A stretch of 64,000 nucleotides of DNA, taken from NCBI GenBank assembly GCA_025677825.1, contig JAIXMO010000018.1, positions 62,001 through 126,000 on the forward strand. Reading direction: 5' to 3'. Below are positions 11,958-21,963 of the stretch, piece after piece (positions within the stretch are counted from its first letter, which is position 1; every line of letters starts with the position of its first letter). The position numbers were made by a program, and so were the translations under genes. This stretch comes from Helicostylum pulchrum (taxonomy: Eukaryota > Mucoromycota > Mucoromycetes > Mucorales > Mucoraceae). The notes under the pieces are model-generated. The model had not been told where the DNA came from, ran no database searches, and saw nothing but the letters and a program-made list of their open reading frames with translations.

Positions 11958-12168
11958 TTTTTTTTTCACATGATCATGTTTACCCCTTTTTATATTATTC
12001 ATTATTTGTCCCTTTTCATATGAATTCGTTTACACAATAAAATTAAGTTCAATAATGATGGAAAAGAATCGAACACGTAAATTCTACATGAAAACTACCT
12101 TATATATTCATTAATACCAAGGAATATTCAAGAGTTTACGATTTTTTTTTTTCAGAAGGGTATTACTT

Positions 12169-12660
12169 TTATTCATTGACAAGATCAAAGAAAGATTTTA
12201 TAGTTGGATCGTCTCTATGTGAGCTGTTTTCTGTATCTATAAAGCAGTAAGCCAGCGCAACTAACTTATCCAAAGGATATTCATCAATAGATCCAAGAAT
12301 AGATTCTGACGACATTACACAGCAACGATTTGCCCAAAATTGACAATTTGCTTCCATCAAAAACGACCCTTCGTTCGATTTGAACTTTGATTTAATTTCT
12401 TCATTCAAATATCCTTCAACCGAAATAATGAGCAAAATAGGTAAAATTTGATATTCTTCATATAAAGATAAGCTATGTTTGATTAATTTCTCCATAAATG
12501 TGCTATCAATTATATTTTGCACTACAATAAAAATAGGCGGTAGGTCTTCGCAATGTTGGGTTTTAGGAAGGTAGATCGCATCAGATACTGGTTTATAAGC
12601 CCAATCGCAATTCCCTAAATTGTACATGCAACCCGAAGCATGTACACCTATTCTTTTTTC
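12169..12660 (-). pseudogene. Truncated inverted paralogue of the PD-(D/E)XK-like gene
   Basis: The minus-strand frame gives IGVHASGCMYNLGNCDWA and SDAIYLPK, then PPIFIVVQNIIDSTF and LIKHSLSLYEEYQILPILLI, collinear with residues ~65-200 of the intact copy at 10833-11957. The N-terminal ~60 residues are missing or disrupted by stops and A/T-rich sequence upstream of 12660. The frame also ends early, after DPTIKSFFDLVNE, where the other copy continues for another ~140 residues. The presumed catalytic Glu (LVEIQ) is Val here (IVVQ, codon 12525-12523), while the preceding Asp is kept. It is therefore probably inactive as a nuclease. It is convergent with the intact copy and about 210 bases from its stop. 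Confidence 0.65.
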
Positions 12661-12932
12661 AATAAAAAATAAAAAACTCTTTAAATTACGTATATATACC
12701 TAACAGGGATTTCACAATGATATCCCTGATTCTATGATGTTTCATTAGTTTATGACTTATGACTTCTAAGCGAGTAGAAAGTACGTCTAATAGTAAAACC
12801 TGTTAGTTATAGTTCATTTTTATTATTGACTGTTGTTACCATGCATAATATTATAAAAAAAAGGTTAAGAGAGAAAACCAACTCTTTTGTGGCTTGGAGT
12901 CTTATTGATCAGCTGAGGTCTAAATCCCATCA

Positions 12933-13407
12933 TAACAACGGCAACAGCGTATCGTATTAAATCGGCAACAACGGCAATAACGGCAACAGCGTATTGTATT
13001 AAATCGGCAACAACGGCAATAACGTATCGTTTTAAATCGGCAACAGCGGCAACAGCGTATCGTTTTAAATCGGCAACAACGGCAATAACGGCAACAGCGT
13101 ATCGTATTAAATCGGCAACAACGGCAATAACGGCAACAGCGTATCGTATTAAATCGGCAACAACGGCAATAACGGCAACAGCGTATTGTATTAAATCGGC
13201 AACAACGGCAATAACGTATCGTTTTAAATCGGCAACAGCGGCAACAGCGTATCGTTTTAAATCGGCAACAACGGCAATAACGGCAACAGCGTATCGTATT
13301 AAATCGGCAACAACGGCAATAACGGCAACAGCGTATCGTATTAAATCGGCAACAACGGCAACAACGGCAACAGCGTATCGTTTTAAATCGGCAACAACGG
13401 CAACAGG
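12933..13407 (+). repeat. GGCAAYARC satellite array with 192-base higher-order structure
   Basis: Monomers begin AAATCGGCAACA and come in 42-base and 33-base forms that differ by one 9-base GGCAAYAAC block; all lengths are multiples of 3. The order 42-33-33-42-42 forms a 192-base unit that starts at 12959 and again at 13151; a third unit starts at 13343 and is cut at 13407. Both strands have a frame open through the array, but the plus frame has no ATG. Seen from the minus-strand pseudogene at 12.2-12.65 kb the array is a 5' flank. Confidence 0.9.
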
Positions 13408-13650
13408 TTGCTGAAGCGAAGGATGAAAAAGTGGTACAAGCTCTCTGAGCCGCGTTTTATTTTCAGTTATAATATATAATATATATTTTTTTTCCCTAGA
13501 CCTTTCAAGCTAAGCTATATTATAATTCAATTTTTTTTCTTCTTCTTTTTAGGACAGGTAATTGAGTATGATAAAAATATAAATGTCAATTAGATATTCT
13601 TCGATACCAGGGTTGGGTTTGTACCACTTCTTCATCCTTCGCTTCAGCAA
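13408..13650. mobile_element. 243-base inverted-repeat (MITE-like) element
   Basis: The 32-base arms at 13408-13439 and 13619-13650 are reverse complements with a single mismatch; the left arm begins TTGCTGAAGCGAAGGATGAA. They enclose 179 bases of AT-rich, non-coding DNA. No clear target-site duplication is visible, so the exact ends are uncertain. It sits between the satellite array and a mariner-type pseudogene, but the arms do not flank that pseudogene. Confidence 0.7.
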
Positions 13651-13708
13651 TCTGTGTATTTTTATTTAGAAAATAAGAGTGAATTTTAGAAGGTAATTTG
13701 TAGACATT

Positions 13709-14986
13709 TTACATATACAAAAGACAAGGTATTAGTTGTTTTAAACCCTTTTCTTTCTGAATACATCTCTCCCAATAAGATTCAGCGTGTTTTATCCACT
13801 CTTCTAATCCCACTTTTAATCTTCGACCAGCGCTCTTTATGGGATTTAAAAATGGAGAGTAAGGTGGCATGAATAATGGTTTGTATCCCCGTTTTTCAAT
13901 GGCATCAGCAACAAATTTGGGAGTGGTGTACCCTACAATTATTTATGACAATGAAAAACCCTTTCGTCTCATTTTTGTCAAGTACGTCCATAACAGATTC
14001 TATATATTTGACTATATGATAAGCCGTAGTGCCTTTCTTTAAAAGCTTTTGTTTTTTAGGCTCTTCTGTGTTGTGCTTTCTTTTTTTTAGCTGATACCTC
14101 GGAATGAAACTCTTTCTCGATCAACTTAGCATCCCCTATTTTCGAAGATATAACTTTGGTAAAGCTTATAATTTCTCTAGCACATATACACCCAATCATG
14201 CTCAAATTAACGCCTTTTTGTATGTGAACTTTTATATTTGCTGGAGTACCAACTTTCGACCATACACGCCCTCTCATCAGTTGGGAGTGAAAGCCAGCTT
14301 CATCAATAAGCACACAGTTTTTCTGGAAAACGACACCAGCCTCTATCCACTTGTTGACGATTTCGTAGCGGAGATTGAGCGTTCTAGGTGCATCGTATTT
14401 ACTAGCTTGCTTTAGTGTCAAGCAGCACTTTTCATTAATATGCACATATAAAGAGGAAATAACAACGGATACTCCAAACCGCTTCATAAACTCTTCTCTT
14501 GCTTGTTCCAAAACGGTTGAAGGGTTTTCGTCAAATAACTGGATCAAAAAGGCGGTGTGGACAGAAAATAGCTTTTTTGGTTTCGCTTTTCCTTTTTTAA
14601 TGGATGTACTACCTAGAAGAATGGTTCCATTACTGTCGTTAAACTGGTTTAAAAGTTTATAAGTACTGCTGGTAGGTATGCCTCAAGCTTCAGCAGCTTT
14701 TGGTACAGTTTCTTCTGTTTCCTGTAGTATGTGTATAAAGCGTGCGATTTGCTCAGGCCCATACTTTTTATATCTTTTAGTTTTAGTGATCGTCATCTCT
14801 TCCAACCTTAAAACCATTTCTTCCATTTTCTCATCAGCTGTGCTTTAAGGAGTATCTTCTACGAGGTACTCATTTCCCCTGAGCATCTCAATATCGCCAA
14901 ACTCAACAGCAATCTCATCCCACTTCAATTCCCTCAGTCGTAAAGTTATTGCAGTTTTCGTCTGGAATATAGTTAACGTAGTCCAT
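13709..14986 (-). pseudogene. Tc1/mariner-type (DDE) transposase pseudogene
   Basis: Reading the minus strand from ATG at 14986 (MDYVNYIPDENCNN) gives, over several frames, an HTH region (AAEA*GIPTSSTYKLLNQF) and ENPSTVLEQAREEFMKRFGVSV. Then come VLIDEAGFHSQLMRGRVWSKVG (first catalytic Asp) and KGTTAYHIVKYIESVMDVLD. The last parts are INNCRVHHS and RGYKPLFMPPYSPFLNPIKS. This is the order of a Tc1/mariner DDE_3 transposase. It is dead: a frameshift near 14907, a stop at 14845 and a TGA inside the HTH (14684-14682), a shift near 14070 and another near 13890. The second acid is Asn (NNCRVHH instead of DN) and the third is Lys (NPIK instead of NPIE). No matching terminal repeats were found. Confidence 0.8.
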
Positions 14987-14992
14987 TTTTAT

Positions 14993-16310
14993 TTAAAAGA
15001 TGTCTGATCCGAAAGAAAGGAAATCGTCTAAAAACTTATTTCTAGAAAACTCTGTTTTTCCTAGTTCCCAAATTTTCTGACGACTTCCAACGGCGTTATT
15101 TTCTTGTTGCCGATAACAGCCCCTTTTCTTTTTTCCGGATTTATTATACGAAGTTCTTGCAGGGTGAAAAAGTTTCCCGAAACAGAAAGGATAAGTCTGG
15201 GAAGCGTTATGCTCGTTTGTAATGCATACGGACGTATACAGGCCGTGTTTTTTAGGCTTCCATATACCTCCCTGCCGGGAATGACCCTTCAATCGGGACC
15301 CAATACCGTATCCACGGCCTCCAACGAACAAGATTGGTACGGTGTTTCCGGAAGAAGAAACATATTTACGTTCTTTTGAGCATAATTGGTCAACGTATTT
15401 TTGTTTCTGAAGCTCATATGTTCGTTTCCTCTTATTACTTTTTGAGCTGTAGTAAAAGTTCCTCAGTGGGTCTCTTGTAGATTTTTGTTTTTCGTACCAA
15501 TTATCAATATCAGCTGTAGTTAGAGCACTTGATAGGTCTTCTTTACAAAGATCGAGCTCTAGCTTCTGAACTTCTTGACCGACAATACTTTCCTTTTTGC
15601 TTCTTATTAGGTGTTGTCGTATTTTTTTTCTGACCACTTCCATGATCAATATCATTTGAGTTTATTTTGAATGTCTTTGGTAGACTTAAATAATTAGATT
15701 CCTGAAATTCACTAGGATCTATTTTTTTTTAAAAAGTGATACGTGAGATTAGTTACGGATTGCATATAGTTTAATAACAAAAAAATTCATAAATGCTTAT
15801 ACTTACTAATTACTTGCTCCAAAACAGAATACTTGTTGTACAGATTCAGACTAAATTCAAATCCTTCCTTGGAAAATTTCGATGTTTCTGTCATCGTACA
15901 GAATCCATTGTCAGTACCAGAGAATGAAACTTCTTCAGATTGAACAAATTTTTCATCAATTGAGATGTTTTCTACATTGCCAATACACTTGTAGTTTTCT
16001 TTAGTAATCAAAAGCTTCTTTTCAATCGGTGTGGAAACTTTTATCTGATAGTCTGTTGTTTTATGTCGAAGCGAGCTGGAAATTGCTTTTTCTTTAGACA
16101 AAGCTTGCTTGGTTATTCCAATCCTATCAAAGAGGTCACGTCGTATTCTTTTTTGCTCAGCAATTTGTATGTATAGGGCCTGGTTTTGATGAAAACGTTT
16201 CTCTTTTTCCGGGCACTCCTGAGGGGTTATCTATTTTTTCTTCATAGCACGAATATTGAATTGTCTCCGTTTTTCGTACTCGGCAAACGTAGCGGTTAGG
16301 ACAATCCATA
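14993..16310 (-). pseudogene. Fanzor/TnpB-like RuvC-type relic (GTDNG, CITNEH/zinc-ribbon family)
   Basis: Minus-strand fragments in order: ATFAEYEKRRQFNIRAMKKK (then TAG at 16233-16231), ECPEKEKRFHQNQALYIQIAEQK, SEEVSFSGTDNGFCTMTET and FEFSLNLYNKYSVLEQ. A probable intron from GTAATTAGTAAG to TAG at 15731 follows. Then come DPSEFQESNLFKSTKDIQNK, VPILFVGGRGYGIGSRLKGHSRQGG and YTSVCITNEHNASQTYPFCFGKLFHP. I recognise GTDNG (RuvC-I-like) and the CITNEH.TSQTC.FCF zinc-ribbon pattern from a mucoralean family related to eukaryotic TnpB (Fanzor) nucleases. The frame is damaged: a nonsense codon, a frame change near 15650, the first zinc-ribbon Cys of SQTC is Tyr, and the final Cys pair with the RD..A motif is absent. 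The Fanzor assignment is an inference from these motifs. Confidence 0.5.
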
Positions 16311-16399
16311 ACTTATAGTTTAATCTTCAAGCCTATTATTATATATAGTAGCGATTTTTTAGCTGTCAGAAATAGACCCCTCGATGTTACTTACCAGTG

Positions 16400-16893
16400 G
16401 CAATAGTCTCGATTTGTCTTAATTTGGTCGGTGCTACCGTTAAAAGCTTTATTAACATACCCTTCAGAATTTTAGGGGCTTTGATTTGCTGGTCGGAGAT
16501 GCCGCCATCACTGCTCTTTTGAAGATTTTTTTGCTTCGTACAATCCAAGTTCATAACTATCGTACTTGAATATCACGTCCAATCGTTTTCCAGACTTTTG
16601 ACGGTCTACTCTCTCAACAGACGATAACCTTCCTTCTTTGATTCATTTGTTCATTGGATACTTCGCTTGTTTATTCTCTATAATTAAAAATTAAGGAACT
16701 TTTAATTCGAAGATATAAGAATACACGTAAACAATATAATTATGTACCTTTCGGCAACAATTTGGCCTTGATCAAAATCCCATGGAATCATTTTCCAAAT
16801 ACGGTCAATTATCTCATCTTCGCTATCGACGCTTGAGTGTAATTTATTAGACATAAGAATATCTAAACCCTCAGCAACAGATTTTTGGTCCAA
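16400..16893 (-). pseudogene. Decayed ORF of a repeated, unidentified fungal family
   Basis: The minus-strand frame starts at 16893 (MDQKSVAEGLDILMSNK) with EDEIIDRIWKMIPWDFDQGQIVAER. After AT-rich sequence that may be an intron it picks up as VDRQKSGKRLDVIFKYDSYELGLYEAK and GGISDQQIKAPKILKGMLIKL in other frames. The SGKRLD..F....YELG pattern recurs in my memory of Rhizopus/Mucor ORFs of unknown role. Stops and shifts between fragments mark it as a relic. It lies upstream of, and in the same direction as, the Fanzor-like relic, but I cannot tell whether the two were ever one element. Confidence 0.4.
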
Positions 16894-17425
16894 TATTTAT
16901 AGTTTTCAGTCAAGATTTCTCTTTCAATTTATTACAAACTCTTCCTCGGTTGCATGGATTATCCATATCTTCTAATTTTAATCATAGAGGAATAAGAAAA
17001 GTAGTTCCTATCTTATACAAAATAAACCAAGTATTCATCTGTTTGTTCCAGCCGTAAACTATGTATATTATCATGTTCGGTTATTTGACGTAGCATTGAT
17101 TGCTCACAAAATCAGTTTACACCACATGTCTATACCGTATGCTTCAGACACTTCCAGCTCAGAAGACGAACTTGGTTCCGTTATTAAAAAATACGTATTA
17201 TATGTACGAAACACTAGTAGAAGTGGAAAATAATTTAGCTCATAAGAGGGACATGTTAATGAAACCTTATGTCTATACTGGTTTAGCAAGGCTAAAACGA
17301 CGTCGTACCTCTAACTCCACTTACGTTTGACAGCTCTTAAAAAAAAAGGTAATTAGCAAAAATTGTCTATACCAACTTTTATCTGAAATCAATTCTCCTC
17401 CCAAAGAAACATATGCATATACACA
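16894..17425. other. Intergenic, no supported gene
   Basis: AT-rich. A 76-codon plus frame at 17100-17330 and a short one beginning MSIPYASDTSSSEDELG lack any motif or splice context. I do not call them genes. Confidence 0.4.
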
Positions 17426-18044
17426 ATGACTGAAAAGGGAATAAAGGTCTATAAAAAAGAGAGAACTGAAGAAGTAAGTTACTTTTTTTTTTTTTTTTGT
17501 TATAAACCAAAACCTTCAAAGTACCACAGTTACTAAATAACTTTTTTTATAAACAGACCAGTTTGACAATGAAAAAATCACAAGCTTCGTCGAACGAAAG
17601 TAAAAAAAGACTGCTTCAAATTATGCAAGACGGGCTGCTAATTATAAATGGGGTTTCAGAAGTGCTCAAAGGTTTTGAAACCCTGAATCTCCTTTATGTT
17701 AACTATCGCTCTTTGGAAAAATCGCTGCCTCTTTGATGTTGAAGAATTTAGCTGATAATAGCTTTAATGCCGCAGGCCAAGCTCGAATTATTAACTGTAT
17801 ACATGACGCTGCTGCTACATACGCTATCAATATTTGTCGTACTGAAGATGACTTGACTTGCCTGGAGCTACTGAAACCAAACAGTAATATTAAATATGAC
17901 ACTGTCATTACTGCTGCAACTCAGCTGATAAATGGGTTTTCTCTTACGTATAATCCGCTGTCTGACAGTGGACAGTGCGGGTCAATGGGTCGTTCCCGGT
18001 CAACGGGTAGTGCCTGTCAGTGGGTAGTGCATGTCAGCGGGTAG
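17426..18044 (+). pseudogene. Small hypothetical gene, apparently frameshifted
   Basis: Exon 1 (17426-17473, MTEKGIKVYKKERTEE) joins by a good GTAAGT...CAG intron to exon 2 at 17557 (TSLTMKKSQASS...), giving a 75-residue protein that stops at 17736. Directly behind the stop, in another frame, the coding-like sequence goes on (MLKNLADNSFNAAGQARI, HDAAATYAINICRTEDDL, YDTVITAATQLINGFSL) to about 17955. The two parts read like one helical protein of ~150 residues broken by a one-base change near 17735. I recognise no family. It could also be a short intact gene followed by unrelated sequence. Confidence 0.4.
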
Positions 18045-18049
18045 CGCCT
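17981..18049 (+). repeat. GC-rich 17-base minisatellite
   Basis: Four copies in a row of GTCARYGGGTAGTGCCT with small changes; the first copy is 18 bases. It is markedly richer in G+C than its surroundings and lies at the 3' end of the frameshifted ORF. Confidence 0.75.
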
Positions 18050-19893
18050 GGCAATCGACTGTAAATGGTGCGCTGGCAACATCTCTATATAACGATGTAA
18101 TCAAACACAGATGTACTGCTGCAAATGACAAGGCCGTTTCTGAAGAGTTGTTTTTACTATAATTTTTATAATTATCAATGTTTTTTCAAAAAATAAAAAA
18201 TAAAAAATATTAATAATATATCAATGAGAATAAAAGGGAGGATTGTTAATAAGTATAAGAAAAAAAAAGGGAACTAAACTGATCTGTTGTAGGATGGAAT
18301 GATTGCTCGATATGAGTGATTACACGTAAGAAGGAGGTTTCGATTTGCAAAAGAGGAAATGTAACAAATTATAGACAAGAAGGAAAAAGTGGTTTAACGA
18401 CCACGGCGTCAGATTATTATAACGATTGAGCTTTGGTCTATCTTCGTACTTCCCTTCCTCAATATGAGAACCATGATTATTTTTTGTGTCTTCTGCACAT
18501 TTTTTAAAGTGATTTTTTCTTGCCTTTTTATTTAAGCTCTGCTTTACTGTATGCAATTGTTAGTCCAAAATAGCTTTCAAACCGGTTTTAACCAAAAGAT
18601 AGAGTTAAATCAAGTAATACGTCAAAGCATTTTCTTTTATTAATATCATTTTCGAAGTGGTCGCAAAAGTTGAAACAGGGAAGAAAAAAAAAAGGACCTG
18701 ATTTAGTTTTCAAGACCAAATGTAGTCTCGATTAGCAGAATCAACCACGAGAAGGTACAGGTCACTGATTCCAGAAAAATAACGCTCCCAATTAGATATA
18801 AAAAAAATAAGAGAGTAAAAATAAACGAAAAGAAGGATGGGAAGGAAGGGATTGGGAACGGTGGAAGTTCCAACCCACCCGCACGAGCGATAGCAAGCTA
18901 ACAAGCCGTTGTGCAGTTCTGGTCGAATGAGCTTCCGGTAGAGAGTCATATTGAATCTGAAATTACTCACAACTCATAGAGGACCCTTACACATTGTAAA
19001 TACGGACTAAAATCAGCACTTACAACAAGCAAATTGTTGAATAAACAGCCATGAGGAAGAAAAAACAAATATCTCATGGGAATTTTTAAGATGTCTGTCA
19101 CAAAAAAAAACTGGTCTTACCTACCTAAAAGGGGTTCAAAGGCAAACGAAACTTTTCTATGTCTTGGATCTGGTAGTAGCATCAAAGTACCTGTTCCAAT
19201 ATAATTTGTATGAATGTGTATATGAATAAACCCTATACTACATACCGATTAATCAGAGCTACATTACCCACTAAACACTAGGGAAATAGTTTCAATGAGT
19301 AAGTTATCATGAAAAGTATTGTGATAAAAATAAAAATAAACGAGATTGGTTTGACTGTACCCCTCAATAATTGACGAATAAGTTCACTACCAAAAGAACA
19401 TTCATCGTCTGTTAGTAATATAAGCGAAAATCGAGTATTAACATTATTTCTAATTACGTTCTGGTATGCAATGGATCAATCAAAGAGAGTTGCAAAACTG
19501 AGGGAACACAAGATTCATATGACCTCATAAAAAGCCCAAAGGTCTTCAGTAATTACGGCATCACAGTCTATTGCTCAAGGGCACGAAAGACATAAGATAA
19601 CTAATAACTAAAAAAAAATGTAAAACAGGATAGAAAGCTAATTCAATTATTTTACGAACACATATAATCTTTAACTTTATGAAATCTTACAAGAGCTTTC
19701 CAGGCTTCAATGAAGTTTAAACTCAAGGCTCTCGAACAAAAAAAAAAAATTACGTCAAGATTACCAAAGTTGATGTATTTTGTGACTAAAATTTGAAACA
19801 AGTTAGATGAATAAAAACGAGTACAGATATATAATGCAAGGGATCTACACTTTTTTTTCTCTCTTTTTTTTTTCTTTAAACAAGATATATAAA
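18050..19893. other. Long intergenic region without a supported gene
   Basis: About 1.8 kb, AT-rich with poly(A) runs. Short frames on the minus strand at 18320-18556 and 18710-18970 lack recognisable motifs. A TATATATAA-like stretch about 20 bases before 19894 probably belongs to the promoter of the DUF4112 gene. Confidence 0.45.
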
Positions 19894-20597
19894 ATGAATT
19901 ACGTTAAAGGAAAGGTTGCCGAAAACTTGCACGTACCGGAAATTGTAGAAACAGTTCGCGTTACAGGCTCAAGACAACTTACACAATTTGAAAAGAGGTT
20001 CCCTTACTTTAATCAAACTTTGCCTATTACCAGAACAACTGACAAGCAAAGAACAAAGCAATTGAAAAAAATTAAACGATTGTCGAATTGGTTAGATAAT
20101 GCAGTACCTCATTCGCCTATACCTTTAGGTGTTGATTCTGTTCTTGTAAGTTAATACATGTTGTATATACACACACAATTTGAGTTTGTTAAATCAATTT
20201 AATCTAGGGTTTCATTCCATTTGTTGGTGGATCGATGAGTAGTTTACTGTCACTTTATCAAGTATATTTATCTACTTCATTCGGTATCCCTCTTTGGCTA
20301 CTCACTCTTATGATTTTCAATATTGTGGTTGATTTTATCTTTAGTTTGATTCCTATTGCTGGTGGGTTCCTTCACATGTTCTACAAGTCTAATATTTACA
20401 ACTATGAGGAACTGCGCGATTATGTAGAGTCGCCAGAGTACTTGGAGCGAGTGCAATTAAAAGAGTCTACCACTTCCAAGAAGACAAAAGATACAGGTCC
20501 CGGTGAAATCACTTGGACTCAGTTAGGCGCAGATGTCAAGAATATGGTACCAGCAATACCTTTATTAACCAAGCAAGTTCATAAAAAAGCCATGTAA
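19894..20597 (+). CDS. DUF4112 membrane protein
   Basis: Two exons (19894-20145, 20208-20597) join in phase 0 to 213 residues. The core reads LSNWLDNAVPHSPIPLGVDSVL, then across the intron GFIPFVGGSMSSLLSLYQVYLS, then LLTLMIFNIVVDFIFSLIPIAGGFLHMFYKSN. This is the DUF4112 pattern (LD..P.P.G.D...G.IP..G, then NI..D...G.IP..GD..D..YK.N). Two hydrophobic segments suggest a small membrane protein, and the C-terminus is Lys/Thr-rich and soluble. The biochemical role of this family is unknown. The ATG at 19894 (MNYVKGKVAENL) is preferred over the in-frame ATG at 19807, which would add a low-complexity F-rich stretch. Confidence 0.8.
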
Positions 20598-21963
20598 ATA
20601 AATAAAGTTATTCTGTACATAATGTTGTTGTACTCGCCACATTTGGCTCTCAGAGGCTGCCACGTTTTCAGCTCTAAAACAAAAAAGTATAGCGAGGACT
20701 TTTTTTATTAGTCACAATGACGATCATTGATAATACTTGTCAGTCATAATGAGAAACACGTACTGCAGAAAAAATGAGGCTTTTTTTTCCGTGATCATGT
20801 CATTTTTTTTAATTAGACCCTCCCTCGTGATGAAAAAAAGGAAAGGGGGGGGGGAGAAGCCTTTACTTACTAGAACTACTTTAAAAAAGAAAACCTGAAC
20901 TTAAGTACTTCAATGAAATGGTTTTATGAATTGAAAGGTCATTGTAATCGTATTACAATACAATTCGACAAGATGATCCTCCAAACAAATGTCACACAAA
21001 TAGAGTTATCTGTTGTAACCATTGAAGATAATTTTAACACCCTGAGAAAATCAGTATTCTTTGTCTTGTTAATCAATTTTAAGCTTCAAGTACCCGTACT
21101 TTCTTTCAGTTATAAACAAGAAGACACTGCTGATAAACGGGCATTATCCCTGTAGAAATGTTTTGAATACATGTTTTGAATATATGTTTTATAAATAGGG
21201 AAAAATGATAAACAGTAGTGTTACTCTAAATTTAACCTACATGTCGCTAAATTAGGCATAATACATCTCATTCGGGTTTCCGATGCCATCTTTCCAGGAA
21301 TGGTAATAAAAAGCACAGTTACCATAAATATAACTCAAAAAAAAAACTACTTTTTTTTTTCTTACAGCAGTAAATAGCTTTTATAAAAATTAGTAGTAGC
21401 AATAGTAACTAAAATAAAAAAAACTTGATTCTATTTATAAAGAAAAAAAAAACTTTTTTTACTGAAGTAGGGGGGAAAGGCCTATTCTTTAAAAGGTAAT
21501 TGAAGTGAAGAATATGACAAATTATTAAAAACTGCGAGAGTTTTGATCAACCAAGTTGTCCTTATATACTGGGGTGGGACAAGGTATTTGACCAAAAGAT
21601 TGTTACCATGACAACCTAAAGCCAGCATCAAATAGCGAGACGTACATAACAACGTGGGACAAAGCTGGACCAAAATCGCGGCCCTTGTGACTTGAGTTTC
21701 CGTTTCACAAACAGATTTTTTGCTGCGCAGCAGGTTTTTTTTTTTGCTGCGGTATAAAACGAGCGGATTTTTTGGTTTTTTCCCTTTTTTTTTTTTTTTC
21801 TTTTTAACGCCCCATCTTTCTTATACATAGTATACCCCCCTTATTGACTTTTTTTTATATATTGGGAATATATAAAACTTTTTTTCTATCAAAAAAGAAA
21901 CCGTCAAAACTTTCATATATAATTAATACTTCTTTATTCCATTTGCATTCCTCACTTTTTAAC
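20598..21963. other. Intergenic region upstream of the C2H2 factor
   Basis: AT-rich with many poly(T)/poly(A) runs and a run of ten G near 20844-20853. An 80-codon plus frame (20913-21155) has no motif. Near 21710-21760 a TTTGCTGCGCAGCAGG palindrome stands out. The region immediately before 21964 is pyrimidine-rich and contains TATATAA-type sequences, as expected of a promoter. Confidence 0.4.

Noticed and set aside
12933..13407. Regular repeats suggesting a CRISPR array
   Set aside because: Repeats are head to tail without unique spacers, units of 42/33 bases are nearly identical throughout, and the host is eukaryotic. It is a satellite.
20913..21155. 80-codon plus-strand ORF
   Set aside because: No motif, no splice context and AT-rich surroundings; not distinguishable from chance.
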